Shown here piece after piece: positions 34,605 to 47,771 of a stretch of DNA of 64,000 nucleotides; within the stretch, counting starts at the first letter, position 1, and every line of letters begins with the position of its first letter. Where the stretch lies: NCBI GenBank assembly GCA_027579435.1, contig JANBPK010000792.1, positions 1-64,000 of the forward strand, given 5' to 3'. Made by a program: the position numbers and the translations under genes. A model generated the notes under the pieces. The model was not told the DNA's origin. It saw only the letters and a program-made list of their open reading frames with translations, and searched no databases. The stretch comes from Candolleomyces eurysporus (Eukaryota; Basidiomycota; Agaricomycetes; Agaricales; Psathyrellaceae).

Positions 34605-35386
34605 TATGACTTCCCCTTCCCTCGATAGATTCATGCGATGTCACCTGTAAAGTGGGCCGTAGCGGACAAAACGCGACAGGTTATTCGCCTTTATTATCAA
34701 TCCCTCATCGACATATGCATTTACACCGCTATCCCCTACTACCGCACAATGAGATTCTGCCTATAAGGACTACTCCTTCTCCGAGTACTATCTGCCTTCT
34801 GCATACACCAAGGCAATTGCTCGCTTGAATTTATTTGTGGTAATTTATCTTNGTTTTTTCCTGGTTTTTTTTTTCAAGCAAGATAGGTAGAAAACCCCTT
34901 TGAAACTACACACACATACACACACACAGGCTGGTTGCTCACTTCAGACTTTGCATTGCACTGCTTATCATCGGCGAAGCTAGGATGATCGCGCCACGCG
35001 CGCCGTTTGTCAACAGTCTTCTCATCTTCACTTCTTAGATGGATTTCATGATCACTACTATGTCGCATTTTGTACGTGTACTACTCTTAAATTCTTCATG
35101 GTACTTTTGTGGTGCTGAAGTTTGTGCTCGCTTCACTTGCTGGACAAAGACGGAGTTATACTTCGACAATGCCAAGCGGCCAATCAAACCTTTATGAACC
35201 CATATATGTACGCTACGTCTATCTCAAACGACTTGAGCTGAATCTCCTGTGGGGCGGTGCTTTGCTCGTGCTGTGATATGTTGATGTGACTTTGCCCCCA
35301 TGGGATCATCCTCGCGGCGTTGCTGCTCTCCATACCGCCCTTTTCCTCCCTATATCCATTCTGTTCCTCAACCTGATGATGTCTGA
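34605..35386. other. Intergenic between NACHT 2 and NACHT 3
   Basis: No ORF with support. (CA)n run at about 34908-34928. The right end is the NACHT 3 promoter. Confidence 0.5.
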
Positions 35387-37730
35387 ATGGCATACACAAC
35401 GCCACTGACCCCACACGTTGAGATCCTTTCTGGCGCTCACGGGTTTCGAACCGATCAACAGTCGATTAACGTTATCGGTGGAAATCAGTACCTTTCTAAC
35501 GACGNAAAAAGGTCTGTAAACGCATTGCAAGCAGATCAATGCTTCTCTTTGCCGAGCGCTTACACCTCACTTACAGACCTTATTCTTCGACTTGACCCAA
35601 TTATCAATGCGTCACACACTCGAAATCGNAAAAAACTCTCCCCCAGACTCAGAATGTTTTCCTGGAACAAGAACGAACGTGATTAAAGCGATCACTACAT
35701 GGGCCAATGGTAGCCTAGTGCGATATACCTTGACTACCTATATCTACTGGCTTCACGGCTTCGCGGGTTCCGGCAAGTCGGCAATTTCGCTGGAAATCGC
35801 CAGGATATTCCAGTCGTCGGGGCGTCTGCTTGGCAGCTACTTCTTTTTTCGTGGAGCGGGTGATAGGAGCACGATGAATAGGTTTGCGGCCACCTTGGCG
35901 AGCCAGTTAGCGGTGGCGATCCCTGCATCAGCCCCCTTCATCGAAGCTGCTGTGAAGGCGGAACCAGGCTTGCTAACCGACGGCGTATCCTTGGGGACGC
36001 AGCTGGAGCGCTTAGTATACGAACCGTTTCAGGCGGCCGTACGAGGGAGCCTTTTTCTCAAGACCCTCTTCAAAGGTGCTTTCCTTATCGTCATCGACGG
36101 CCTGGATGAATGTGAGGACAAGCGAGGGGTGCAGGAATTCATCAACCACGCGCTTGAATTCTTCAAGAAACACCCTTCAATTCCCCTTCGAATCCTCGTC
36201 ACTAGTCGAGTAGAGCAACACATCCGCGCTATTTTAAAGACCGATGGGGTCCTCGTTGAAAACCTCGACAACAGCCCGTCAGACGAAGACATCAAGAGAT
36301 TTCTACAGGTGTCGTTTCAGATGGCGGCGAAGCGGGACCCCATCATCCAGGCATACATTCAAGCACATGGTGACTGGCCAAGTTTTTACGACATGGACGA
36401 CTTGACGGAACACGTTGGCGGATCCTTCGTTCTTGCCTCAACCATATTTAAATTCATTATCCATCCTGCTACCGAAGACGATCTCTCAACCCCGATGGAC
36501 CGCCTACCATTGAGCCTTGAAATAAATGGCCTCGATGGTTTGTACGCACAAACCCTCGCCCGTTCACAGCACCACCCGTATTTTCGCGACATCATCTCCA
36601 CCATCGCACTTCTTCGTAATCCGTTGCCGGTAGTTTCGATAGCCGACCTTCTTAACATCGAAGCTTTCGAGGCCATTCAGGTCCTCTTGAATCTGCAAGC
36701 CATTGTCCATGTTCCAGGAACCGATGAAGAGGGCGACGTGACCCTGTGCCATTCGTCCCTTCGTGACTTCCTCACGACAGAAAGCCGATCAGGACCTTTC
36801 TTTGTACTACCACCGCCAAACTATCTCACTTTATCCTACCGCTTTTTTTGTTCCGCCTTCAGGATCCATGGCCGCCCCTCCGCTTATGATTACGTTGACT
36901 CTCATTGGGGCGGCTTTGTGATCGAACTCATCGGATCCTCCTGCAGGTTCATCAGCGAGGTTGAGCAGTTCAAGGCTCGACAACCGGGAACGAATAGAAC
37001 GCCCCTCCACGCTTTCCTATGCTCTGCCTTGTTTCACAACTTCTTGGTTTTCGGTGGGCGGGCCATCCCGAACTCGGATGCCTCGTACACCCTCACCGAA
37101 TGCGCCACGCAATTTGTGCTGGCAGTACAGTGCCTTGATGACCGCATTGGACTCTGGCTCGATGAACTACAGGGCGGTGTCGCCCTTTTCTATGATGGGA
37201 ACCATCGAAGTTTTCAATTTACCGAGCACGCATGCGAACTATTAAAGCATAACCTCGGGCAGCTTGCATTAGCCACTGTCCATGATAAAGTATTCCTCAC
37301 ATCCTCTTCTGATATTTCGTATTCTGAAAAACGCCTGCGCAGATTCGTGAATCTATGCTTCACTCTCGCTCAGTTGGAAAGGAAGTCAACCTGAGAATGA
37401 AGGTGGTACGTGCAATCGTCCCAGTGATCCAGATTGTCATGATTGTAGTAACCCTCAACTCTTAGGAACCGCGGTCGAACACCCTCGGAGGCCGCTGGAG
37501 GTCGAGAGATATCTTCAAAGTATGTTAGGCCCGCGTGGAAGTTGGAAGTGAGGTCGCTAAACAGGTCCCAACAGGTGCTCGAATGGATGGTGGCCCGTGC
37601 TCAATACATGTGGGAGGAACTGAAGATAACCCCACGCCGACCCCTATTTCTTTCTACCCGCCCTGATACTCATGAAGGGATGTGGGTATTGGTGTTTAGC
37701 TTCAGCGCCTCACCGCCCGCCCGGCCCTGA
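35387..37730 (+). CDS. NACHT-domain STAND P-loop NTPase 3, 3' end decayed
   Basis: Exon 1 is 35387-35511 (MAYTTPLTPHVEILSGAHGF; the N at 35505 must be dropped). Exon 2 starts at 35577, where the N at 35629 must also be dropped. Walker A GFAGSGKSAIS, Walker B FLIVIDGLDECED and RILVTSRVEQHIR are intact. The frame stops at 37394 after a stretch unlike the other copies. Homology to them continues in other frames: LKTPAQIRE after the A run near 37330, SNTLGGRWRSRDIFK near 37470-37520, and a last exon VLEWMVARAQYMWEEL at 37576-37730. So copy 3 is frameshifted near its end, by decay or sequencing error. It is either a truncated protein of about 605 residues or a young pseudogene. Confidence 0.7.
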
Positions 37731-38453
37731 ACATAGTCCAGAGTCACCGCGAGTCGCGTCTCCTAATTTAAACTGGAAGTTAGAATGGCATGACTTCCCA
37801 TCAGTATAATATGCATAATACTATGGACAGCGTACCTCCTGTTTTCGCGTAATATCTTCGCGTTAAATTCCCCATCTCACATCAGGCTTTCCACAGTCAC
37901 CAATTTGTGTGCCACCCAGGTTCACGGGAACCTCCAACTCGCTGCGGGCATCCCCAGCAACAGTTAAATCCAGAAACAGCACAGTGGATGGTACAACGTC
38001 GTATTCGCCAAATCAGCCGAGGTCGTCCCCGTTGGTAGCGAAAGCAAGAAGCAATACAGCGGGGTCTACGTTGTTGCTTGAATATTCTCTTTTCCGAGTC
38101 ATTTGGGTCGGTAGATCGATGAAAAGCTTTTGGGAGGGCTTAGTGGCTGGCCATGACCTTACAGATTGCTCCCCTTTCATTGTTAATGTTGGGCTCTTCA
38201 GAAAGGGTCTTCGCGATACCACGACCCTCTACCCACTCTCATTACCCATCGTGACTAGTTTACATCCTGCATAACAACTGTGTGAAGCCGATCCCTCATA
38301 TTCCATGCACCGTCGTGGTATGACCCCCCTTGGAACATATACGTCTTTCTGCGAGCACACAATTTTGACCGCGAAAACACGCGCAGTCGATGAATCAGCA
38401 CCTTCCAGCCAACATGAGACGAACAAAGTTCGCGAAGAAGCAGTCCCACGATT
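37731..38453. other. Intergenic
   Basis: No supported gene; 3' flanks of NACHT 3 (plus) and the aldolase gene (minus). No HPPK or DHPS coding sequence follows the aldolase here. Confidence 0.55.
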
Positions 38454-39321
38454 TCACTCTTCTACTGACACACACACACGCGCAAAATCCGATGGGCGTC
38501 TCGTAACCTCCACACCAGAATAATCAGCAAAGGTCAAAGCACTAGGCTTACGTGCTCGAACGGTGACCGCCTCTACGGAGTTACCGAGGGAGAGACATGC
38601 CGTCCGTGCTAGCTCGTGCACGAATTTCTCAAGAGTGAGGTATGATGAGGATTCGATTTCCTGCAAAGATTCAAGGCATCAATCCAGAGCTACATACTTG
38701 TCGTAAATGATAAAAACGCACCTTGGCCAACTTATCCACAGTCTTCTGATACTCCACATGCTGTAGTCTTGCGCCTGCCGTTTCGTAGAACACCAAATCC
38801 GTCACAACCCTCTGCTTAGCCTCTCGCTCCGGCGGGTTCACACCGATGATCACAGGGATCGTCAGTTCCTCCACTATCACCGCTTTCGCATCTTCACCCC
38901 TATCAGATGAAATGGTGACATCCACTTTAAAATTTTCTGCCAAAAGAACGAGTTTAGGCGCCTCCACGATCACACGGACAGCTTCAACGTTCTCTCCACC
39001 AAGCTTAAACGCCTCCTCCGCGACCTCCTTCACCAACCCATCTATCCCTTCAAATCCATTCCCATTCCCCCGTTTTTCGACCAAGGCGCTGACTGCTTTA
39101 GTCAAGTACCCATAATGCACCGAATCGACCACATCGTCGCTTTCCCCCGACTTCCTCAGAAACCCAGATTTCAAGTGCAGGTACACCGAGATGTGGATGG
39201 GCTGTGGTTTATTTTTACCCCAACAGTCTGGTCCGATGGTGGTAGAGACGTGGAGAGTGTCGATAAAGACAACGTCCGTGGTTGTGGACGGTATGGCGAT
39301 AGGCGGCGGTGGAGGAGGCAT
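38454..39321 (-). CDS. Dihydroneopterin aldolase with tandem FolB domains
   Basis: Two exons: 38722-39321 and 38454-38660; 268 residues. FolB domain 1 is at about residues 15-125 (VVFIDTLHVSTTIGPDCWG, PIHISVYLHLK, VHYGYLTKAV, VRVIVEAPK). FolB domain 2 follows (EELTIPVIIGVNPPEREAKQ, VVTDLVFYE, and exon 2 SSYLTLEKFVHELARTA, VTVRARKPSALTFADYSGVEVTR). The enzyme converts 7,8-dihydroneopterin to 6-hydroxymethyl-dihydropterin in folate synthesis. In many fungi these two domains form the N-terminus of trifunctional Fol1 with HPPK and DHPS. Here the protein ends after the second FolB domain, so the other activities must be encoded elsewhere. The N-terminus MPPPPPP is low-complexity. Confidence 0.87.
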
Positions 39322-40213
39322 GGTTCGTGGTGGGCGAAGGTGAGACTGGTTTGCTTTGATACGGCAATCAAATGGAAAACGTCACTAGTCACTGATCTGA
39401 TGGATTTTATCTTATCTGCTTATGATGGCCAGGATCTTATCTGATCGTGATCCGGGAATCAATTTCACCGAAAGGCTGTCTCTGTCCTCGTACTCTCCGG
39501 CCCACCAGCACGGTGCATTGACCACGTCAGAATACAATGGGTCCATTCTTGTGGCTCGTAACCACGCCTCATTCAACAGTTTCAACCACCGAATAAGCTG
39601 CTCCACAATGACAATGGATTCAGAACTGGGTATGTATCTATGTACCGTGTACACAATGAGGATGTTACTGTATAACGATATCAATAGACAAGGAAAGAAA
39701 ATCCCAATAAATAGATATAACGTCGTCATGAATTGGATGGAGAGAGGCCTATGCTAGCTACGTTAAAGGGCAGTAAGGTAGAAGTTAACAGTCCGGAGCA
39801 TGGACAAAGTTGTCGAGTGTTGTTAATACAATGATGTGTATGTGTGATATCAAGGACGATGAGAGAGAGAGAGAAAGAGAGATAGAAATGGAGAGACAAG
39901 AGTCATGGGGTCATAGAGACGAGGCAACGAAGAATGTGCACAAACGTGGTGCGATCAAAGCGTGCGTGAAACAATGCATGCAAGTGAAGAAAACTCAGTG
40001 ATTAAGTCACCAGTGATATAGTAGAAGAAAGAACAGAAGAAAGTGGATGTCGATGAGTGATGATGAAAAAACCTAGCTACAGATATAAAAGGTGTCGCCA
40101 CGTCCCAATGNAAAAAAAACGAGCTTAAATAATGCAAAAAGATCCACACCACTGAAAAAAAACAGCAGTCATCACAAGTGGAGGGTAGACGAAAAGGGAA
40201 AAAAAACGGATGG
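39322..40213. other. Intergenic with a GA-rich microsatellite
   Basis: Aldolase promoter side, then the 3' flank of the next minus-strand gene. (GA)n at about 39858-39885. ORFs 39412-39757 on both strands are unsupported. Confidence 0.5.
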
Positions 40214-41332
40214 TCACCGCCTTGCAACACGTTTCCGCTCCCTCCCATCCTCCTCCACCTCCATCGCCTCGGCCGAAGCCTGCGCTGCCGCAATATTGAA
40301 ATTTTGATTACTCGGCTGCATCGCATGTCCCAAATTCCGGGTACTCCGAGTCCTCCTCCGACTGGTGTGGGATCCAGTCGCATTGAGCCCGAGGCCCGGT
40401 GCACCTCCGTGCGCACCGCCAATCGATAGTGCAGGAGACGCAGATACAGACGTAGGCACGGTAGAGTCCATCATCATCATGACGGCATGCCTGCGTTTCC
40501 CTCCAGTACCGATCACCATGGGGGGTTCGGGAAAGGTTATAGAGCTTGGAGCGGGAGTCGTAAACGGCTCAGCAGCGGGTGGAATGTTGGACGATTGTGT
40601 CACGAAAGGTATCACGGGTTCAGTCTTCCCAGGTGTCCGAATCTTGGGATGGCGTTGCTGATGTGTGGGACGTAGGGTGGTGGAAGGAGGTGGAGAGGGC
40701 GACGACGGTTCTGGTGGTAACGAAATAGCCTGGGGTGACCTGGGCGTTGGTAATGTCGGTACCTGCAATAGACTGTTAGGAGTCGCCAAAAGTACAAGAA
40801 AAGTGGAACATACCGAGATCCTCGAGGAAGAAGCGGCCGCATTTGCGGAAGACTTCTTCTCCTCAGGCTTCGACGCAGTGGAAGCCTGGTTCGCGGACCT
40901 TCCTCGCTCTTTCTGATTCTCCCTTTCCTCGTCCTCATCCTCGTCTTCCTCGAGTGCTTTGATGGCGTCGAGCCGAGCTTCTGTCCAGTCCATGACACGG
41001 CCGATGGTCATGCCGGCACCTTCCACTTCGCTGGTAGGGTCCGCAACGCCCACACTGCTCGTCGAGACGCCATGCTGAATAAAATTCAGCAAATCTTGGC
41101 AGGCGGTAGCGTATCCTGCGTTATAGGCTCGTTTCGCGTTCTTCCTGGAAGAACGGTACAGTGTTGTGATGCTCAACGCCGCCGCTAAAGTCCACCAAAA
41201 TCAGCAAGATGTTTGTGATAAGACAAAGGGTGAAAAATGGCCCAAACCTTTGAAGTCGTTCATGAGCTGCTTCTCGGCATTCTGCTGGGATGGTAGGGAN
41301 CTGACGAGCGTGGTTAGGTTCAANGACTCCAT
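40214..41332 (-). CDS. HAPSTR1/C16orf72 (UPF0472)-like protein
   Basis: Three exons: 41248-41332, 40814-41184, 40214-40762; 334 residues. The N-terminal region MNDFKAAALSITTLYRSSRK, then AYNAGYATACQDLLNFI, resembles in pattern the conserved helical block of human C16orf72/HAPSTR1 (an AATAVTNLY-type helix followed by a Gly-Tyr-rich helix). The rest is acidic, then Pro/Ser-rich, and ends in a basic cluster (GRERKRVARR) that could be a nuclear signal. HAPSTR1 in animals works with the ubiquitin ligase HUWE1 in stress signalling; a fungal role is inference. The 51-bp middle intron is a multiple of three, so its retention would not break the frame. Two Ns (41300, 41324) are in exon 1. Confidence 0.6.
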
Positions 41333-41524
41333 GAAGGATGAGAAGAAAGAATCAGGCTGCTGTGGTCGACTCACAGAGGTGGCCTACTGATTTATGATTA
41401 GTCAGATTACGTCACGTGCAACTGTTCTCTTTCGGGCGGTTTGGTACGAGGAGGAGAAGGTGCACATTCAACGCTCAAAATCACACCAAGAAAATCTAAG
41501 TAATTCTATGAATATAGCCAGTAG

Positions 41525-42541
41525 TTACACCAAGCGTTTCGGCTCCTCCGCCTTCTTTTCCTCGACAGGNACAGGCGCAGGAACAGGAACCTCCTTTACA
41601 GTCTCTACCACAACCGGCGTTTTCTCAACAACAGTCTGGTCGGCANCCTTTTCAGTGACGACCACGACGTCCGCAACCTTGACCTCCACCTTCTTGGCCT
41701 CNCCAGTCAGCCCAAGCGTCTCCTTAATCTTGAGCCCNGTAGCACCCTGGATTTTCTCCACGGCGCTGACAGCGGTCTGGTTAGCCTGCGCCCGAGCATT
41801 TTGAGTAGACTCCTTTAGCATTTCCCATCCCATNACGCTATGGGCTTTAGCAATTTCGTGCTTCTGGGCCAGAGTTGGAAGGTATGCCTCCTCAAGCGAA
41901 CCAAAGTACTGTGACAAGTTGTGGGTGGTTTCCGGGAGGAAATGGTTGGCCGAGGCGACGAGGAAGAGCGGAGGGAGGAGGAAACGGGTGAGGATGAAAC
42001 GGTTGCGGGTGATGATGGATCCAGTGAGAGTTGCAACGCCCACGTAGAGGAGTCCGGGTGTTAGGGATTCATTGGGTGAAATGATGGATTTGACACGGTC
42101 TGTATGCAGAAGCAATGTATGTTTCAGAACGAGGTAAGATTGAGATNAATAAGATGCTACGCACGTTCCACAGCGTTTTCAATCCCAATCCATTTCGAAA
42201 TCCATCCTTGCAGGTAAGCGTGTGCATCAGAGTATGCGCCCTGCACCTGTCGGCGTGCAGCACCAATTTGCTGCTCAAGAGGAGAGGTTTCCTCGACAAG
42301 AAGGATGTCCGGTGTNGGNTCCGAGTACAATGAGAGCTACGCAAACNAATACACAGTTAANAAGCCATTCCTGCTTAAACTTGAACGAAGAAGGAATTTA
42401 CCTTGTCCCTCTTGTCTGCCAGGACNACGCCTGCAGCGGCAGCCAATATGGCTCTCCTGGGCTGTTNGGGAAGCAATTCAGNGACAATTATGTNGCTTCA
42501 GGGGGTGTTTGACATACCAATCGAGACGCAACTCGATACAT
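41525..42541 (-). CDS. MICOS subunit MIC26/MIC27 (apolipoprotein O family)
   Basis: Four exons, approximately 42518-42541 (MYRVASRL), 42402-42461, 42166-42336 and 41525-42099. The N-terminus PRRAILAAAAGVVLADKRDK and LYSEPTPDILLVEETSPLEQ precedes a helical part (GAARRQVQGAYSDAHAYLQG). Two membrane segments follow: LTPGLLYVGVATLTGSIITR and RFLLPPLFLVASANHFLP. The C-terminus is a charged, Val/Glu/Lys-rich helix. This layout is that of the inner-membrane MICOS proteins that shape cristae junctions. Single Ns occur in every larger exon; most lie in frame. MIC26 and MIC27 cannot be told apart from this sequence. Confidence 0.8.
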
Positions 42542-43077
42542 TGCCTTCCAGCCGGTATAGAAAACGAGAGTAAAGGAGTTGGTTGACCAGATGCAGTGAC
42601 GGAATCCGACGGGAAGCTCGTGTTTGTCTGATTCCCCGCGCGCAAACAAATNCGCCCATAGGCATCGACAACANCTCGGAAAGCANATTACNCCTGAAAA
42701 CTCGCGTTTCTCGNTTTANGAGNGGTACTANGGCTTCGANAAATAANTTCTGTNTGANNTNATACCAAATATNNTGTTTTTGGGCGCAAGAAANACGATC
42801 TGCAAGGATAACTGTANGTCCGACCATCGNACAGCGAAGAAAACTTCCTCTCGTNGCCTCTCTTGTNCTTGAAANNGCGAGNGCACTCATTCNTTTCACG
42901 CTAANTAGGCGTAAAAGCCATTATATTTTGCACTTAATGAGACATACAAACANAGCACTCCNAACTGAGATCTATGTAACACATAACTTGAAACCTTAAG
43001 AGATATAAAAAGAAATNNAAGGAACGCCTTTATGCGAGCCATGAAGTCCATAAACGGCAGAAGCCGCCATCCACATT
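42542..43077. other. Intergenic, N-rich
   Basis: More than 25 Ns in about 350 bases; no reliable frame. Confidence 0.5.
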
Positions 43078-44572
<1,495 letters not shown>

Positions 44573-47500
44573 TTTTACAGTTNAATCTCGNGAGTGAGAG
44601 NGAGANTGAAGAGGATTTGGGAGAAGAGATAGGTTTTCAGAGAGCCGTTTGAAGTCTGAAGTTTATCCTTCNACCACNTATCGTATTTATACTCTTTCTT
44701 CTATGATCTACCCCCACAAGTCTCCGGTAACTCGGGCTCCAGTCGCATGGCACCTAGCAAGAGTAAGAATCTCATTACGATACGATGTAGGTAACAAAAG
44801 ACAANGCTGTGGTTGACTTGCATGTCTGGGTGCCGTATACCTGAGACGTACAGTGGAAAGCTGTAGGCTCTCAATCCCAATCTCGTACACTAGAAACGGT
44901 GTCTATAGCACCTAATTGGTCTGACTCGTTAGCCGGGATCATTGATTCAAATAAAAGCGCCGTTCTATCATCGACCTCCGTTGCACCGAGACGGTGTAAA
45001 TCAGCCGTTTAGGAAATCCCGTCAAAGTAATTCCCGTTTCGGGNTTTGGTAGGGCTTCACGTCTGTCCCCCATGATNNGTTNGGCCGAACACCTCCGATT
45101 CTCGCGACTCGGAGATNGNNTTGATCCTNATTAGACATCCATTTCCTCGTTTGAAAAGGAATAGATAAGTCTGAAAGCCTATGTCAAAATGGTAGTCCGA
45201 TTATGACTTCCATCCGAGTCTTCTTACCGCAGCTCCGCTGCGGAAACATTCTGATCAATCGTAGAGAAAATCACGNTAATAACGTATCATGAGAGACTAA
45301 CTCGAGCTGTGTCTACTAATAGACCGCAATCAACGGCCCGATCCCGACTTCCAAAACGTCTGCTCAGGGCCATGGAGGTAGGCANGTCTAATGGAGCATC
45401 GGTAGTAGAATCGCCAAGTGCACNTTCCAGGAGCTCACTTNCCTCTAAACATCAACAGTTTACGGGTGGTTCGCNACGCANNGTCTCAATCCTGATGCAA
45501 TCATATTCAGCGCTCCACCCGAAACACTTCTACGTGTTGTCTCATCAGAGTCAAAACATTGCTGTAGAGCTTGTTCCGTTACGTCCCTGTTAGAATGCTT
45601 CGATCCTGCAAAGGATGCAAAGTTGACAANCAACCTGTATGGCAACCATAACTCTCCAGGAGTTGCTCAGCNGNNAACGAGAGTAATTCGATTAACCATG
45701 TGCTCAAGGCGTAAACTCACCGCGTAGGCAAGGTAAAAGCAATACGGAACTANATCAGGAATTCCTCTTGACCGTGGCACCCCACATANTCATAACTTGT
45801 GANTTTTGGCGGTATTTGACCCGAGCTGAGAAAGCATGGGAAGCGGAGGTGCNCCTGGTTCACAGTGGATCACACGAAGTTTACTTTCTTTGAGCAGACA
45901 AACCCGACCTGGGCANTGCAAAAACCCAGGTTAGAGATCAGCAGGTCGAGAAGAAGTCCANAAAAGAGAGTGTGTGGTTGGCAGATAGTGAGAAGATCCA
46001 AGCTCCCTATTTGGAAGAAGTCAGTGCTGAAGACGATTACATGGATTGAATTGGAAGTAGTGGTCAATAGCTGCCTCGTGGAAACAAGGCATCATGCCTG
46101 CCTGGGGTAGCGTAATAAGGGTAACTTGTATTGTACTGCGATATGTTTTTCTCAAGAACAAACTGCGAGTCAACCTAACCACTCAAGTTCGATATCTTTA
46201 CAGCGAATGGCCCACGATCACGTATACCGAAAGCCTTGATAAACCCGGCGCAGTCTTTACCAAACCACCAAACCCAGATGCCGTCACACGCATGTGATCT
46301 TAAATCCTTTGCTCCGAGAGAAAAAAAATTGAGCATTCCAAACCTCCGTAACGCAGAACTCGGNNCTGGACTTGTGTGAACGNTGCNGAGGATAAGNAGC
46401 ACGAGGAGATTGTTCTGTAGTACAAATCATCACCCTAAAAAAGAGGAGATCGCCGANACGAAATAAGCGAATGCCGCAACGCACAGCTCACCTGTCAATG
46501 CCTTCATACAACCAACAAAACCGCCCAAAACGCGGGTGGATTTGACCGTCAACTTTCGCGTTAACCCCAATCCGAGACGGGATCGGCCTGCACGGCAGCT
46601 TAATCGACCAATCCAAGATGTCGAATTGGTTTCTCAACCCCGCATCAAGAAAAAGATAAANTTTGACTTGACACGCTCTCGAGACACAAAGAGATCGGCA
46701 TAAGGGATACCCATTCAGTCGGCCTGATCGAGAAGCACTGGNATNGAGAAGCACTGGANTTGAGAAGCACTGGCAAGGCCCAGGTTTCATAAAGCCAAAA
46801 AATCAAATTGAACATCTTAGAGANGAGAAGCTGTCCGGAATCTAGGTCAGTGCGAAGTTACCCCTCCGCTGGATCTCGAGCGAGAGAGAGGNCTCACTAC
46901 AACAACGTTACCGTAACCCGAGTGTATTAGGCATCCTCTGATAGGTTTAGGTGAGTGCCATAACTCCAGCCATGCTGAACAATGATATATCGGCGTCAAT
47001 ATCTCACTTGCACGTTGTTTGTGAGCAATGGGAATGCGGTGATTGGTGAAACCGGTACCCAGACGCCAGTGCACAGCATGAGTTACGGAGGCTGGGACGC
47101 CTAACACGCGCCACCATTGAGTTCTGGTTGCTTTGACTCCTTGGCAGTGGCTCAAGGATCGTAGGACCGGTGATCGCACTCTACTACCCAGGAACCGGAT
47201 TAACTGAATCAAGGTACAGGGGCATGCACAAGAAGACGAGCGGAACCAAAGAAATTGCCACTCACACGAAAAGTAGCGACCACGCTCGACTCCACTCAGA
47301 CAGAGAAGTCCGGGTCCGTAGCATCAATAGCATGAGTTTAGAATGATAGGCCAAGCTTCTTGCCGANAAAACCCAAGTTGATAATCATCATCGAGAGAGC
47401 GTAGAGCGGGGTACTGTCGCCTTGGTCGGTACGAAGTTTCCCCGATCGAGAGAGAAAAAACGTTGCATACATAAGGGATGCCCGCCCCTTACACCCCTTT

Positions 47501-47771
47501 CAAAAAGGGCCACTCGGGGACGCGATGCGATCTGAAAGGAGAACAAAATATCAGAAAAAGAAGCAACGCTGACTGTTAGCAGCCAAAAGGACATGGGAGA
47601 AATACAGAATCGGCACCGTGACCGACAGGCCTGACCCCGTCGGTAGAGCTCGGACCCAAATTCTCAGCGACAGGACTTCTTTTCCAGGAGGCCCAATGAT
47701 GATAATGAATCTATAGACCCAGTAGTATCTAGGTTGTATTACAANGTGAGCGAACATTACCCATACACGAA
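44573..47771. other. Intergenic, N-rich, no supported gene
   Basis: 3.2 kb between the peroxidase promoter and the EMC1 3' end. Short ORFs only (45309-45593, 45865-46110, 46847-47212); none spliced, none with a domain. Contains a 16-bp tandem repeat near 46730. Confidence 0.5.
46730..46773. repeat. Three-copy 16-bp tandem repeat
   Basis: GAGAAGCACTGG recurs at 46730, 46746 and 46762, an exact 16-bp period with partly unresolved spacers (nATn, AnTT). Confidence 0.6.

Noticed and set aside
39858..39885. GA-rich run as a possible regulatory element
   Set aside because: Plain microsatellite; similar runs occur at 25570 and (CA)n at 34908 and 38469. No link to a gene.
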